In this document: positions 49,772 to 58,814 of the stretch, piece after piece
Layout of the letters: each line of letters opens with the position of its first letter
Numbering within the stretch: position 1 is the first letter of the stretch
NCBI RefSeq assembly: GCF_025465945.1
Contig: NZ_JANLNW010000055.1
Span: forward strand, 1 to 64,000
DNA: 64,000 nt
Origin: Pseudomonas sp. 6D_7.1_Bac1
Lineage (GTDB): Bacteria; Pseudomonadota; Gammaproteobacteria; Pseudomonadales; Pseudomonadaceae
Direction: 5' to 3'
The notes under the pieces: generated by a model
The model's input: the letters and a program-made list of their open reading frames with translations, nothing else
What the model was told of the DNA's origin: nothing
Databases searched by the model: none
Made by a program: the position numbers and the translations under genes

Positions 49772-50971
49772 TTAAATCGCCCCGTCTTCACGCAGACGCG
49801 CGATCTGTGCCGCGTCATAGCCCAGTTCGTTCAACACCTGCGCGTTATGTTCACCCAACTCTGCACCGACCCATTCGCAAGTGCCCGGCGTCTGCGAGAG
49901 TTTTGGCACGATGCCCGGCATCTTGAAGTCCTTGCCATCGGGCAGCTTGGCTTGCAGGAACATTTCCCGCGCGAGAAATTGCGGATCGCTGAACATGTCT
50001 TCGGCGCTGAAGATGCGGCTGGCAGGTACCTCAGCCAGGTTCAACTGCTCGATCACGGCATCCAGCGACAACGAACTGACCCACCGATCAATGACCCCAT
50101 ACAGCTCATCGCGACGGCTATCGCGGCCATCGTTGCTGGCCAGAGCCGGATCGTTGGCCAGGTCGTCGCGGCCGATGGTCTGCATGAAGCGTTTGAAGAT
50201 CGCATCGCCGTTGGCGCCGATCTGCACGTGTTTACCGTCGGCGCTGGTGTGGATAGAGGAGGGCGTGATGCCGGGCATGATGTTGCCGGTGCGCTCGCGG
50301 ATAAACCCGAACACATCGAATTCCGGGACCATGCTTTCCATCATCGCGAAGATCGCCTCGTACAACGCCACATCGACCACCTGGCCCTGACCGCCGTTGA
50401 CCTCGCGGTGACGCAGGGCCATCAGCGCGCCGATCACGCCCCAGAGTGCGGCAATCGAGTCACCGATGGAAATTCCGGTACGCACCGGCGGTCGATCCTC
50501 GAACCCGGTGATGTAACGCAAGCCACCCATGGATTCGCCGACCGCACCGAAGCCCGGTTGATCCTTCATCGGCCCGGTTTGCCCAAAGCCCGACAGACGG
50601 ACCATCACCAGTTTCGGGTTTAGCGTGTGCAGCACGTCCCAGCCCAGGCCCAGTTTTTCCAGCACGCCGGGGCGGAAGTTTTCAATCAGGATGTCGGCTT
50701 CGCTGAGCAACTGCTTGAGGATTGCCAGGCCATCGGGGTGCTTGAGGTTCAGCGTCAGGGACTTCTTGTTGCGCGCCTGGACGAACCACCAAAGCGAGGT
50801 GCCCTCGTAGAGTTTGCGCCACTTGCGCAACGGGTCACCGCCATCCGGGGATTCAATCTTGATCACATCGGCGCCGAATTCGGCACAAATACGCGAGGCG
50901 AAGGGGCCGGCGATCAAGGTGCCGAGTTCGATGATTTTCAGGCCGGCAAGCGGTTTGGCGGTGAGCGGCAT
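49772..50971 (-). CDS. CaiB/BaiF (class III) CoA-transferase
   Basis: It transfers CoA between carboxylic acids; the family includes formyl-CoA and carnitine CoA transferases. The protein has 399 residues. The N-terminal domain begins GLKIIELGTLIAGPFASR. The probable acylated Asp is Asp171 in GISIGDSIAALWG. The interlocked second domain has SSIHTSADGKHVQIGANGD. ATG 50971 is chosen because AGGA lies 6 nt upstream; the TTG at 50977 is less likely. No acyl-CoA dehydrogenase lies next to it, so the acid is not known. Confidence 0.9.
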   Translation of the reverse strand: MPLTAKPLAGLKIIELGTLIAGPFASRICAEFGADVIKIESPDGGDPLRKWRKLYEGTSLWWFVQARNKKSLTLNLKHPDGLAILKQLLSEADILIENFRPGVLEKLGLGWDVLHTLNPKLVMVRLSGFGQTGPMKDQPGFGAVGESMGGLRYITGFEDRPPVRTGISIGDSIAALWGVIGALMALRHREVNGGQGQVVDVALYEAIFAMMESMVPEFDVFGFIRERTGNIMPGITPSSIHTSADGKHVQIGANGDAIFKRFMQTIGRDDLANDPALASNDGRDSRRDELYGVIDRWVSSLSLDAVIEQLNLAEVPASRIFSAEDMFSDPQFLAREMFLQAKLPDGKDFKMPGIVPKLSQTPGTCEWVGAELGEHNAQVLNELGYDAAQIARLREDGAI

Positions 50972-51120
50972 GGGCAATCCTGTAGGACAAAGGCTGAGTC
51001 GATACAGCGTTTTAACATAGCCCGGCCTTCATCGCCCAAGCTTGATGGCGGTCATGATTCGTTGATTGACCCCGGCATCGGTTAGACTTGCCGCCTTTCC
51101 TCGTATCAAGAAGCCCGTTC

Positions 51121-51663
51121 ATGGCCCAGCCGTCCACGACCTACAAGTTTGAACTGAACCTCACCGACCTCGACCGCAGCGTGTACGAGAGCGTCAAGCA
51201 GACCATCGCCCGCCACCCTTCGGAAACCGAAGAGCGCATGACCGTGCGGCTGCTGGCCTACGCCTTCTGGTACAACGAGCAGCTGTCTTTTGGTCGCGGT
51301 CTGTCGGACGTGGATGAGCCAGCGCTGTGGGAAAAAAGTCTGGATGACCGCGTTCTGCACTGGATCGAAGTCGGTCAGCCAGACGCCGATCGTCTGACCT
51401 GGTGCTCGCGCCGTACCGAACGCACCAGCCTGCTGGCTTACGGCAGCCTGCGTGTCTGGGAAGGTAAAGTGATTCCGGCGATCAAAAACCTGAAAAACGT
51501 GCACATCGCGGCCGTTCCTCAGGAAGTGCTGGAAACCCTGGCCAAGGACATGCCCCGCGTTATCAAGTGGGACGTGATGATCAGCGAAGGAACGATTTTC
51601 GTCACCGACGACCGTGGTCAGCATGAAGTCCAGTTGCAGTGGCTGAGCGGCGAGCGCGGCTGA
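51121..51663 (+). CDS. yaeQ: YaeQ family protein
   Basis: A 180-residue protein with a PD-(D/E)XK-nuclease-like fold in the known structure. Family segments are FELNLTDLDRSVYESVKQTIARHPSETEERM, LLAYAFWYNEQLSFGRGLS and WIEVGQPDADRLTWCSRRTER, which include the putative active-site Glu, Asp and Lys. The cellular function is not established; early links to RfaH were not supported. It is followed by recJ after 66 bases. Confidence 0.92.
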   Translation: MAQPSTTYKFELNLTDLDRSVYESVKQTIARHPSETEERMTVRLLAYAFWYNEQLSFGRGLSDVDEPALWEKSLDDRVLHWIEVGQPDADRLTWCSRRTERTSLLAYGSLRVWEGKVIPAIKNLKNVHIAAVPQEVLETLAKDMPRVIKWDVMISEGTIFVTDDRGQHEVQLQWLSGERG

Positions 51664-51729
51664 TTTTTCAGCGCTGGATCGCGTCACCCGGTTTTATCCT
51701 TCGTTTTCAAGAGAAGCACCTGTCATCTC

Positions 51730-53439
51730 ATGCGCATCGAACCTCGCCTGCTACCCGCTACCCTGCCGTTTCTCGGTGATTTACCACCGCTTCTGACTCG
51801 CCTGTATGCAGCGCGGGGCGTGCAATCCGAGGCGGAACTGGACAAGAGCCTGGCGCGCTTGATCCCGTTTCAGCAGCTCAAGGGCATCGAGGCGGCGGTG
51901 GATTTGCTGGTGGTGGCGCTGGAGCAACGTCAGCGGATTCTGATCGTCGGCGACTTCGACGCCGATGGCGCGACGGCCAGTACCGTCGGCATGTTGGGAC
52001 TGCGCCTGCTGGGGGCGGCTCACGTCGACTATCTGGTACCCAATCGGTTCGAGTACGGTTATGGCTTGACCCCGGAAATCGTCGCGGTGGCGCTGGAGCG
52101 CCAGCCACAGTTGCTGATCACCGTGGACAACGGCATTTCCAGCGTCGAAGGCGTGGCGGCGGCGAAAAAGGCCGGGCTCAAGGTCTTGGTTACCGATCAC
52201 CACTTGCCCGGTGACGAACTGCCGTTGGCCGATGCCATCGTCAATCCGAACCAGCCAGGCTGCGAGTTTCCAAGCAAGGCGCTGGCCGGGGTCGGGGTGA
52301 TTTTCTATGTGCTGATGGCGTTGCGTGCACGCTTGCGCAGCCTGGGCTGGTACGAGAGCAAGCCGCAGCCGAATATCGGCGAGTTGCTTGATCTGGTGGC
52401 GCTGGGCAGCGTCGCCGACGTGGTGCCACTGGATGCCAACAACCGGATTCTGGTGCATCAGGGCCTGGAGCGGATTCGTGCAGGCCGGGCTCGGCCGGGC
52501 ATCAAGGCGATCCTCGAAGTGGCCAAGCGCGATCACTCGCGCATCACCTCCACCGATCTGGGGTTCATCCTCGGCCCGCGCTTGAACGCGGCGGGGCGTC
52601 TGGACGACATGAGTCTGGGCATCGAATGCCTGCTCACTGAAGACGTGGGCGCCGCCCGTGAAATGGCCGCGCAGCTCGACGGCATGAACCAGGACCGCAA
52701 ATCCATCGAACAGGGCATGCAGCGCGAAGCATTGGCCCAGCTCAAGGACTTGCCGCTGGAGTCGATGCCGTTCGGTTTGTGCCTGTTCGATCCCGAGTGG
52801 CACCAGGGCGTCATCGGCATCCTCGCGTCGCGTATGAAAGAGCGCTATTTCCGTCCGACCATTGCCTTTGCCGACGCCGGCGACGGCATGCTCAAGGGCT
52901 CGGGACGTTCAGTGCAGGGCTTTCATATTCGTGACGCCTTGAGTGTGGTGGCGGCGCAGCATCCGACACTGATCAGCAAGTACGGCGGCCACGCGATGGC
53001 GGCGGGTCTGACGCTGCCGGAAGCGAACTTTCCGTTGTTCGCCGAGGCTTTCGACGCGGAAGTTCGCCGGCAAATGCGTGAAGAAGACCTGACCGGGCGG
53101 TTGCTGTCGGACGGCACCCTGGCGGTCGAAGAGTTTCACCTTGAACTGGCCCGCGCCTTGCGCCATGCCGGTCCATGGGGCCAACACTTTCCCGAGCCGC
53201 TGTTTCACGGGATGTTCCAGTTGGTCGAGCAGCGAGTGGTCGGCGAGCGCCATCTCAAGGTGGTGCTGAAAAGCGAATGTGGTTCCGTGAAACTCGACGG
53301 CATTGCCTTTGGCATCGACCGCGATGTCTGGCCGAACCCGACCATCCGCTGGGTTGAGCTGGCCTACAAGCTCGACGTCAACGAGTACCGTGGGCAGGAA
53401 GCCGTTCAATTGATGATTGCTCACATCGAACCGCGTTAA
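51730..53439 (+). CDS. recJ: Single-stranded-DNA-specific exonuclease RecJ
   Basis: A 5'-3' ssDNA exonuclease in RecFOR recombination and mismatch repair. The protein has 569 residues. DHH-family motifs are DFDADG at 75-80 and DHH at 156-158, with TVDNGISS between and a DHHA1 domain later containing KYGGHAMAAGLTLPEANF. The C-terminal OB fold follows. It starts at ATG 51730 with a modest Shine-Dalgarno. A REP pair follows 5 bases after the stop. Confidence 0.97.
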   Translation: MRIEPRLLPATLPFLGDLPPLLTRLYAARGVQSEAELDKSLARLIPFQQLKGIEAAVDLLVVALEQRQRILIVGDFDADGATASTVGMLGLRLLGAAHVDYLVPNRFEYGYGLTPEIVAVALERQPQLLITVDNGISSVEGVAAAKKAGLKVLVTDHHLPGDELPLADAIVNPNQPGCEFPSKALAGVGVIFYVLMALRARLRSLGWYESKPQPNIGELLDLVALGSVADVVPLDANNRILVHQGLERIRAGRARPGIKAILEVAKRDHSRITSTDLGFILGPRLNAAGRLDDMSLGIECLLTEDVGAAREMAAQLDGMNQDRKSIEQGMQREALAQLKDLPLESMPFGLCLFDPEWHQGVIGILASRMKERYFRPTIAFADAGDGMLKGSGRSVQGFHIRDALSVVAAQHPTLISKYGGHAMAAGLTLPEANFPLFAEAFDAEVRRQMREEDLTGRLLSDGTLAVEEFHLELARALRHAGPWGQHFPEPLFHGMFQLVEQRVVGERHLKVVLKSECGSVKLDGIAFGIDRDVWPNPTIRWVELAYKLDVNEYRGQEAVQLMIAHIEPR

Positions 53440-53443
53440 GCCC

Positions 53444-53507
53444 TTCGCGAGCAGGCTCGCTCCCACAAGGTCCGTGCAAACCCTGTGGGAGCGAGCCTGC
53501 TCGCGAA
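53444..53507. repeat. REP pair (family A), reverse-first, 18-nt spacer
   Basis: The inverted arm (53444-53466) and forward arm (53485-53507) are 18 nt apart, the same spacing as in the pair at 60860. I see no gene in 53508-53706. Confidence 0.9.
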
Positions 53508-53706
53508 AGCGATTTCCCTCACGCTGAATCTCTATGAACCCTCCCTCATCTGCCGATGTCGACTAGGCTCTAATCACTGCTTGATTGGCCTTGTGACGTT
53601 TTGTCGAGTTTTTTACCCGTGGGGGCGGGTGCCGCATCCTTTCCTGTCACTCGTCGACTTTTCAAACAGAACCCTGGAGCCTGCCCACTGATTTGAGAGG
53701 TGCCCC

Positions 53707-54813
53707 ATGAGTCTGCTGCTTGAACCCTACACCCTTCGTCAATTGACCCTGCTCAACCGCATCGCGGTGTCGCCGATGTGCCAATACTCCAGCGTCGATG
53801 GGCTGGCCAATGACTGGCATTTGGTACACCTCGGCAGCCGTGCCGTGGGCGGGGCCGGACTGATTTTTACCGAAGCCACGGCCGTCACCGCTGACGGACG
53901 GATCACCGCCCAGGACCTTGGCTTGTGGAACGACGAACAGATCGAGCCACTGCAACGCATCACCCGCTTTATCACCGCCCAAGGCGCGGTCGCCGGTATT
54001 CAACTGGCCCATGCCGGGCGCAAGGCCAGCACTCACCGACCATGGCTGGGCAAGCACGGCAGTATCAAACTGGCGGATGGCGGCTGGACCCCGGTTGGCC
54101 CTTCGCCGATTGCCTTCGACCCCGAACACACACCACCCACACAACTGACCGAAGCGCAGATCGCCGGGGTGATCCAGGCGTTTGTCGACTCGGCCAAGCG
54201 TGCGCTGACCGCAGGCTTCAAAGTGGTCGAAGTGCATGCCGCTCACGGTTATCTGCTGCATCAGTTTCTGTCACCGTTGAGCAATCAGCGGCGTGATCAA
54301 TACGGCGGCTCTTTCGAAAATCGCATTCGTCTGGTGCTGCAAGTGACCGAAGCGATACGCGCAGTCTGGCCTGAAGAGTTACCCTTGTTCGTTCGCGTAT
54401 CGGCCACAGACTGGGTCGAAGATGGCTGGAACCCGGATGAAACCGTGGAGCTGGCGCGGCGTTTGAAAGCATTGGGGGTCGATCTGATCGACGTGTCATC
54501 CGGTGGCACAGCGGCGAATGCGGAGATTCCTACCGGGCCGGGGTATCAGACGCGGTTTGCCGAGCGCGTGCGCAAGGAGTCGGGGATTGCCACCGGTACC
54601 GTCGGATTGATCACTGAACCGGCACAGGCCGAACACATTCTGCGCACCTGCCAGGCCGACATCATCCTGCTGGCTCGCGAACTGTTACGCGACCCGTACT
54701 GGCCGTTGCATGCCGATGATGACCTGGGCGGACGCAAGGCCACCTGGCCGGCGCAATATCAACGGGCAACGAGCCGCGATCAGCCGATCCATGAGTCGGA
54801 TTTGCGTGATTGA
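53707..54813 (+). CDS. NADH:flavin oxidoreductase / old yellow enzyme (XenA-like)
   Basis: An FMN-dependent ene-reductase of 368 residues of the YqjM/XenA class. Cys25 in SPMCQYSS tunes the flavin potential in this class. The substrate-binding His pair is in VEVHAAHGYLLHQFLSP, and QYGGSFENRIRL and LLARELLRDPYWPL are typical of the barrel. Typical substrates are alpha,beta-unsaturated carbonyls or nitro compounds; the physiological one is unknown. It starts at ATG 53707 with a GAGG spacing of 7. It stands alone and is followed by a strong terminator. Confidence 0.93.
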   Translation: MSLLLEPYTLRQLTLLNRIAVSPMCQYSSVDGLANDWHLVHLGSRAVGGAGLIFTEATAVTADGRITAQDLGLWNDEQIEPLQRITRFITAQGAVAGIQLAHAGRKASTHRPWLGKHGSIKLADGGWTPVGPSPIAFDPEHTPPTQLTEAQIAGVIQAFVDSAKRALTAGFKVVEVHAAHGYLLHQFLSPLSNQRRDQYGGSFENRIRLVLQVTEAIRAVWPEELPLFVRVSATDWVEDGWNPDETVELARRLKALGVDLIDVSSGGTAANAEIPTGPGYQTRFAERVRKESGIATGTVGLITEPAQAEHILRTCQADIILLARELLRDPYWPLHADDDLGGRKATWPAQYQRATSRDQPIHESDLRD

Positions 54814-54840
54814 TCCGCCTCTACCGAGCAAGCCAAGAAA

Positions 54841-54878
54841 AACGCCGCTTTCCCATTCAGGGACAAGCGGCGTTTTTT
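54841..54878 (+). terminator. Rho-independent terminator of the XenA-like gene
   Basis: AACGCCGCTT pairs with AAGCGGCGTT (54841-54850 with 54865-54874), and an inner TCCC/GGGA extends the stem. Six T residues follow. Confidence 0.92.
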
Positions 54879-54910
54879 CTTGAGTGAGCAGCACCACACG
54901 AGCGGTGGGC

Positions 54911-54954
54911 TTTGTGGTCGCACGAGAGCTCGGAAAGGCTCGTGCGACGACAAA
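54911..54954. repeat. Inverted repeat downstream of the glycine-rich gene
   Basis: GTCGCACGAG (54917-54926) and CTCGTGCGAC (54939-54948) are perfect 10-bp arms with a 12-nt loop; the outer TTTGTG and GACAAA can extend the stem by about 5 bp. It is a short palindrome of a kind different from families A and B. It could end the minus-strand transcript of the glycine-rich gene. Confidence 0.6.
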
Positions 54955-54963
54955 GGGGCGGGT

Positions 54964-55515
54964 TTACTGATCCACTTTGGTGGTCGAAGTGGCAGCCTTA
55001 CTCAAGCCCTTTGAATCGTGATCTCCTGGCTTGGTGGCCGAGATCGCAGTGGCCTTGGCAAGTCCGTGGGTGGTTTTGGAATGTGCAACCCCGGACGTAG
55101 CCACGCCAAGGCCTTTACTGTCATTACGAGTGCGGCCAGTGTGATGGCCTTTGACGCCGTGGTCCCTGACCGCTCGGCCGGCATGATCGCTTTCCTGACC
55201 TTCCTTAAGACCACTTAGGCCATGGTCCCTGACCGCTCGGCCATCATGATCGGCTTCTTTACCTTCAGCACGGCCTTTGCTGCCAGCATCAGCAGAATGA
55301 CCTTCTCCTCGGCCGCCACTGCCACCAGCGTCGCCGCCGTGACCTGCGCCGTTGCCGCCACCGCTACCACCGCCACCGCTACCACCGCTACCGTTACCGC
55401 CACCGTGGCTACCACCATCTTTCGCATAAGCGAAGCTCACGGGGAGTAAAGGCGCAGCAGCCAGCATCATGACGCACGACATAACAGCGACTAGATTCGT
55501 TTTCTTTAAAAGCAT
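54964..55515 (-). CDS. Exported glycine-rich protein with internal repeats
   Basis: A 183-residue protein. The signal peptide of about 31 residues (cleavage near AYA-K) is followed by a glycine/serine tract (about 35-70, GGGNGSGGSGGGGSGGG). A polar middle follows, with two copies of the motif DHxGRAVRDHG (around 89-99 and 109-119), and a Lys/Thr-rich tail. The two copies also show as direct repeats in the DNA (about 55160 and 55218). No domain or catalytic motif is visible; it is probably surface-associated or structural. ATG 55515 is set by GGAAG 5-6 nt upstream. It is divergent from the CigR-like gene. Confidence 0.75.
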   Translation of the reverse strand: MLLKKTNLVAVMSCVMMLAAAPLLPVSFAYAKDGGSHGGGNGSGGSGGGGSGGGNGAGHGGDAGGSGGRGEGHSADAGSKGRAEGKEADHDGRAVRDHGLSGLKEGQESDHAGRAVRDHGVKGHHTGRTRNDSKGLGVATSGVAHSKTTHGLAKATAISATKPGDHDSKGLSKAATSTTKVDQ

Positions 55516-55621
55516 GATTGCTTCCATCGATCAGGGTAGGTTCGTATCAACTAGGACGCCTATCACTGTCTATAGTTCTCAGGCTCCCGACAGAAGGCAC
55601 TACGGCAAGAGGATCACGGAT

Positions 55622-56053
55622 ATGACGACTCGTTCAGTTGTAGCTTTTTTGACAAGCATCGCGCTTTTATGTGGCTCTACGGCTCTGTACGCAGATCCTG
55701 GCAATGGCAAGGGCAACCCGCACGGTAACGGGAGCAAAGGCAACAAATCCCAGAACTATCAACAGGAGGATGGATACGGTGGCCCGCAGATCGACGTGGG
55801 TGGTGTTCGCGTCATCATCGGCAACAGTCGTGATTATTGGTCGCCTGGTCCAGCGCTACCGCCAGGCATTCAAAAGAAGATTGCCCAAGGAAAACCTCTG
55901 CCACCGGGAATCGCCAAGAAACTGGACGGCAGGATGCGGGACAGGCTACCTCGTTATGAGGGCTATGAATGGCAGCAAGCCGGTACAGACCTGATCCTGG
56001 TGACCATCGCAACCGGACTTATATACCAGGTCCTGCATAACGTGGCGGACTGA
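55622..56053 (+). CDS. RcnB/CigR-like exported protein
   Basis: A 143-residue protein. The signal peptide (about 1-26, cut near LYA-D) is followed by a Gly/Asn/Lys-rich stretch (GNGKGNPHGNGSKGN). The C-terminal part has the RcnB-type pattern PGIQKKIAQGKPLPPGIAKK, then LPRYEGYEWQQAGTDLILV and a hydrophobic end. In Salmonella, CigR is an anti-virulence membrane-linked protein, and RcnB is a periplasmic nickel/cobalt protein; which role applies here is not known. It is divergent from the glycine-rich gene across 106 bases. Confidence 0.8.
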   Translation: MTTRSVVAFLTSIALLCGSTALYADPGNGKGNPHGNGSKGNKSQNYQQEDGYGGPQIDVGGVRVIIGNSRDYWSPGPALPPGIQKKIAQGKPLPPGIAKKLDGRMRDRLPRYEGYEWQQAGTDLILVTIATGLIYQVLHNVAD

Positions 56054-56081
56054 GTTTCCGGCTGCGAGACGATAGAACGAA

Positions 56082-56113
56082 AAAGCCCGGCAACTGGCCA
56101 GGCTTTGTTTGTC
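56082..56113 (+). terminator. Rho-independent terminator of the CigR-like gene
   Basis: AAAGCC (56082-56087) pairs with GGCTTT (56101-56106), with three further inner pairs after one C-A mismatch. A T-rich tail GTTTGT follows. It is also between two convergent genes. Confidence 0.75.
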
Positions 56114-56150
56114 TTACGCAATCTCGGTGGCTGAGCCGCCGTCACTTATC

Positions 56151-57785
56151 TTAAGCGGTTGCCCAATCCGGGTACTTACGCTTGTCTGGTGCTGGCGGGA
56201 AGTACTGATACAACCAGGTCTCGCTCAACGTCCGGTCATGGGTGCGGATGAACAACCGCAGTTCGACCGGGGCCACGCTGTCATCGGTCGGGAACCAGTC
56301 AAAGGTAATTCGATAGCCTTTGATGTCATCCAGCACCAGCACGTTGAAATCCTTGACCTGACCGTTCGACGCCGTGACCACCGGTTCGATGCTGGTGCCT
56401 TCAGGTAAGCGATCCAGTCCACCACCGGTAAAGTCGACCGCAAAGCGCCGCGCCCAGACCTTCGGATAGTGCTCACCCGGTGCCCAACCCTCGGTGAAAC
56501 CGCCCATACCCGAACGCGTGGCATTGACCCGCGCCAGCGGGGTGCCAACGGGCGGCAGGGCGCTCCAGTAGAGCTTGTAGCCGTAGTTCAGCGAGTCGCC
56601 GGCGGCCACCGGTTTCTTCGGGGTCCAGAAGGCTACGATGTTGTCCAGGGTTTCGCCGGTGGTGGGGATTTCCAGCAGGTCGACGGAGCCTTCGCCCCAC
56701 GCGGTGGTCGGCTCGACCCACAGGCTCGGGCGCTTGCTGTACCAATCAACGGTGTCCTGATAACTGTCGAACTCATGGTCGGTTTGCACCAGGCCAAAAC
56801 CTTTCGGGTCCTTGTCGGCGAAGGCGTTGAATTGCAAGGTCGCCGGGTTGTTAAGCGGTCGGCAGATCCACTCCCCGTTGCCACGCCACATGGCGAGGCG
56901 ATCCGAGTCGTGGATCTGCGGGTGAAGGGTGTCGCACATGCGCCGTTCGTGGGTGCCGCAGCTGAACATGCTGGTCATCGGCGCGATGCCGAGTTGCTCG
57001 ATGGCCGTGCGCGCGTTGACATGGGCGTCGATGGCCATCACCACCTGACTGGCCTGGCAGTCGATGTCAAAGCGGTAGGCGCCGGTGGCGCTCGGCGAGT
57101 CGAGCAGGGCATAGACCACGAAGCGGGTGCTGTCCTTGTCCGGGGTTTCGAACCAGAACTTGGTGAAGTCCGGAAACTCTTCGCGCTTCCTGGCGTAGGT
57201 GTCGATCGCCAGGCCACGGGCCGACAAGCCGTACTGGCCGGTGTTATCTACAGCACGAAAGTAGCTGGCGCCGAGGAACGACACCACATCGTGCTTATCC
57301 AGCTCCGGGGCCTTGAACAGCTTGAACCCGGCAAAGCCCAGGTCGCCCTTGAGCTGCGCGGTGTCGACGCTGGAATTCTGGTAATTGAACAATGACGGGT
57401 GGAAGTGCACTTCCCGCGCCTGACGGGTCTTGGGGTCGACGCTGTACATGCGCACCGGTTGTTTGAACCCCATGCCGACGTGGAAGAACTGCACGTCGAG
57501 TTGCCCGTTCAGGTCGTTCCACAGCGAGTGGCTGGCGTCGTACTGAATCGCGTTGAACTGCTGCGGCGTCATGTTCGAAAGCGTCGGTGGCAACACCTGC
57601 TTGGTGTCGACATAGCCACGGCTGGCCAATTGCTTGGCTTGCGCTTGCAATGCTTCGAAGTCGAAGGCCTCGGCCTCGCCATCGGCAGTCCCGGCCCAGG
57701 CCCGCGCGGCCAACAATCCAGTGGCCGAAAGGCCGGTGTAGGCCGCGATGGCCATGGAGGCTTTCAGCAAATTCCTGCGGTGCAT
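56151..57785 (-). CDS. opgD: Glucan biosynthesis protein D
   Basis: A periplasmic protein in osmoregulated periplasmic glucan (OPG) synthesis, a homologue of OpgG. The protein has 544 residues. The start [11 protein letters not shown] has a twin-arginine motif, so export is probably by Tat, as for E. coli OpgD. The body contains the MdoG-like beta-sandwich core with [22 protein letters not shown] and a conserved [16 protein letters not shown] near the end. The backbone operon opgGH is not adjacent. ATG 57785 is used; the frame upstream is only the 5' leader. Confidence 0.95.
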   Translation of the reverse strand: MHRRNLLKASMAIAAYTGLSATGLLAARAWAGTADGEAEAFDFEALQAQAKQLASRGYVDTKQVLPPTLSNMTPQQFNAIQYDASHSLWNDLNGQLDVQFFHVGMGFKQPVRMYSVDPKTRQAREVHFHPSLFNYQNSSVDTAQLKGDLGFAGFKLFKAPELDKHDVVSFLGASYFRAVDNTGQYGLSARGLAIDTYARKREEFPDFTKFWFETPDKDSTRFVVYALLDSPSATGAYRFDIDCQASQVVMAIDAHVNARTAIEQLGIAPMTSMFSCGTHERRMCDTLHPQIHDSDRLAMWRGNGEWICRPLNNPATLQFNAFADKDPKGFGLVQTDHEFDSYQDTVDWYSKRPSLWVEPTTAWGEGSVDLLEIPTTGETLDNIVAFWTPKKPVAAGDSLNYGYKLYWSALPPVGTPLARVNATRSGMGGFTEGWAPGEHYPKVWARRFAVDFTGGGLDRLPEGTSIEPVVTASNGQVKDFNVLVLDDIKGYRITFDWFPTDDSVAPVELRLFIRTHDRTLSETWLYQYFPPAPDKRKYPDWATA

Positions 57786-58258
57786 AGGACAACCTGTCTT
57801 GGACGATCCCGCGGCGTTCCTGGCGGCGTTACGGATCAGAAATAGAGGTTCGGACAAGCCTTCGGCCAAACGCATCGGATTTTAAACAGATGCCGAATAA
57901 GATAAAGCGTTCGAATTAACTCGAAAAATGATTAGCGTGTGTTTCACACAAAGCACCCGCGGATCACTTCAGGAGACCCCGCATGCTCAGCGAGCATCTC
58001 GGGCCCGAGCCCGAGGATATTCACCCGTTTTTCAAATCAACATAGCGTTTCAAATAAGTGTTTTTATTTATTGGACTAATTACTCTAAAAATCGCTCGCC
58101 AGCGTTTTTTTGTTCCTATTCTTAGGCTCATGACCGGCCTTTGCCCTTGAGGCCGGTAAACGTTCAGCCGCAGCCAGGCAGGTGCCGACCGCTGCTGAAA
58201 ACCAGGCAGGGCGATGAAGTAGCTGAAGTTTCATTTCACGTGCAGAGGGACATCGTCC
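57786..58258. other. Intergenic region between opgD and a small gene
   Basis: The region is AT-rich compared with its surroundings, particularly 58040-58110. It contains GTGTG-TTT-CACAC at about 57938-57950, a 20-codon ORF with a good Shine-Dalgarno (57983-58045) and an internal hairpin ATGCTC/GAGCAT (57983-57997). I see no other gene. Confidence 0.5.
57983..58045 (+). CDS. Candidate 20-residue peptide
   Basis: ATG 57983 is preceded by AGGAG at 57971-57975 with a 7-nt spacing, and the frame closes at 58045 after 20 codons (MLSEHLGPEPEDIHPFFKST). The start codon is in a 6-bp hairpin and the frame includes the palindrome CTCGGGCCCGAG. It could be a leader peptide for the 61-residue gene 213 bases downstream. 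No homologue is known to me. Confidence 0.3.
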   Translation: MLSEHLGPEPEDIHPFFKST

Positions 58259-58444
58259 ATGGCAAAAGCGCAAGGCATCATCGGGTTTTTGGGGATTTTC
58301 TCAGGCATGAGCATCCCGCGAAGGTCGCGCCGGCTCAGCTCGGAGGAGGTGAAACTCGTCGAGCAGTATCGCCAGTTGTCGGAGAACGACCGCATTGCAA
58401 TGCGCTATCTGGTGGACGCGATGCACAGTGTTTCGCGGTTTTGA
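58259..58444 (+). CDS. Small conserved hypothetical protein
   Basis: A 61-residue basic protein. A short hydrophobic stretch (GIIGFLGIFSGM) precedes a basic run (PRRSRRL) and a helical end with LSSEEVKLVEQYRQLSENDR and YLVDAMHSVSRF. It could be peripheral at the membrane. The Shine-Dalgarno AGAGGGA at 58244-58250 lies 8 nt before ATG 58259. I do not know its function. Confidence 0.6.
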   Translation: MAKAQGIIGFLGIFSGMSIPRRSRRLSSEEVKLVEQYRQLSENDRIAMRYLVDAMHSVSRF

Positions 58445-58523
58445 GGCGGGTTAACGGTCTCTCCCATATTCGCTTATGGGAGGGGCTGTTGGTCTTGTGC
58501 ATCAACCCCGATTGCATTGAGTG

Positions 58524-58814
58524 TCACCACTCCTGATTACGCTCGGTTCGTTGATGCAATATCCGCAGGATCTGCACCTGGCCAAGTACCAGGCGATAAG
58601 GTGCAACAAATGGAAGCTGATTCAGGACAAGCTCACGTACATCCGGTACCAGTGACGGACGCCCTGAGCCGGGGAACAGTTCAAGCTGGCCAAAGGTGTT
58701 GAGGATGCTTGTCACCACATCGTTGGCAGCGACTGCGCCAATCAGCCCGCAATAGTGTTCATGAATGGCGTCCAGGTCACTCTCAGCTTTCTCGGTCAGT
58801 GCGACTCTCGGCAC
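58524..58814 (-). CDS. parE: RelE/ParE family toxin
   Basis: A 96-residue protein of the ParE superfamily, whose members poison DNA gyrase (ParE) or cut mRNA at the ribosome (RelE). Family features are the helical start RVALTEKAESDLDAIHEHY, the helix-loop QLELFPGSGRPSLVPDVREL and the strand pair PYRLVLGQVQILRILHQRTER. RelE-type catalytic residues are not evident, so the ParE branch is favoured. It starts with GTG at 58814, overlapping the antitoxin end by 32 bases, which gives coupled synthesis. Confidence 0.88.
   Translation of the reverse strand: MPRVALTEKAESDLDAIHEHYCGLIGAVAANDVVTSILNTFGQLELFPGSGRPSLVPDVRELVLNQLPFVAPYRLVLGQVQILRILHQRTERNQEW

Noticed and set aside
58335..58517. Short minus-strand frame opposite the 61-residue protein
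   Set aside because: It is the antisense of the better-supported plus-strand frame that has a Shine-Dalgarno at a good distance.
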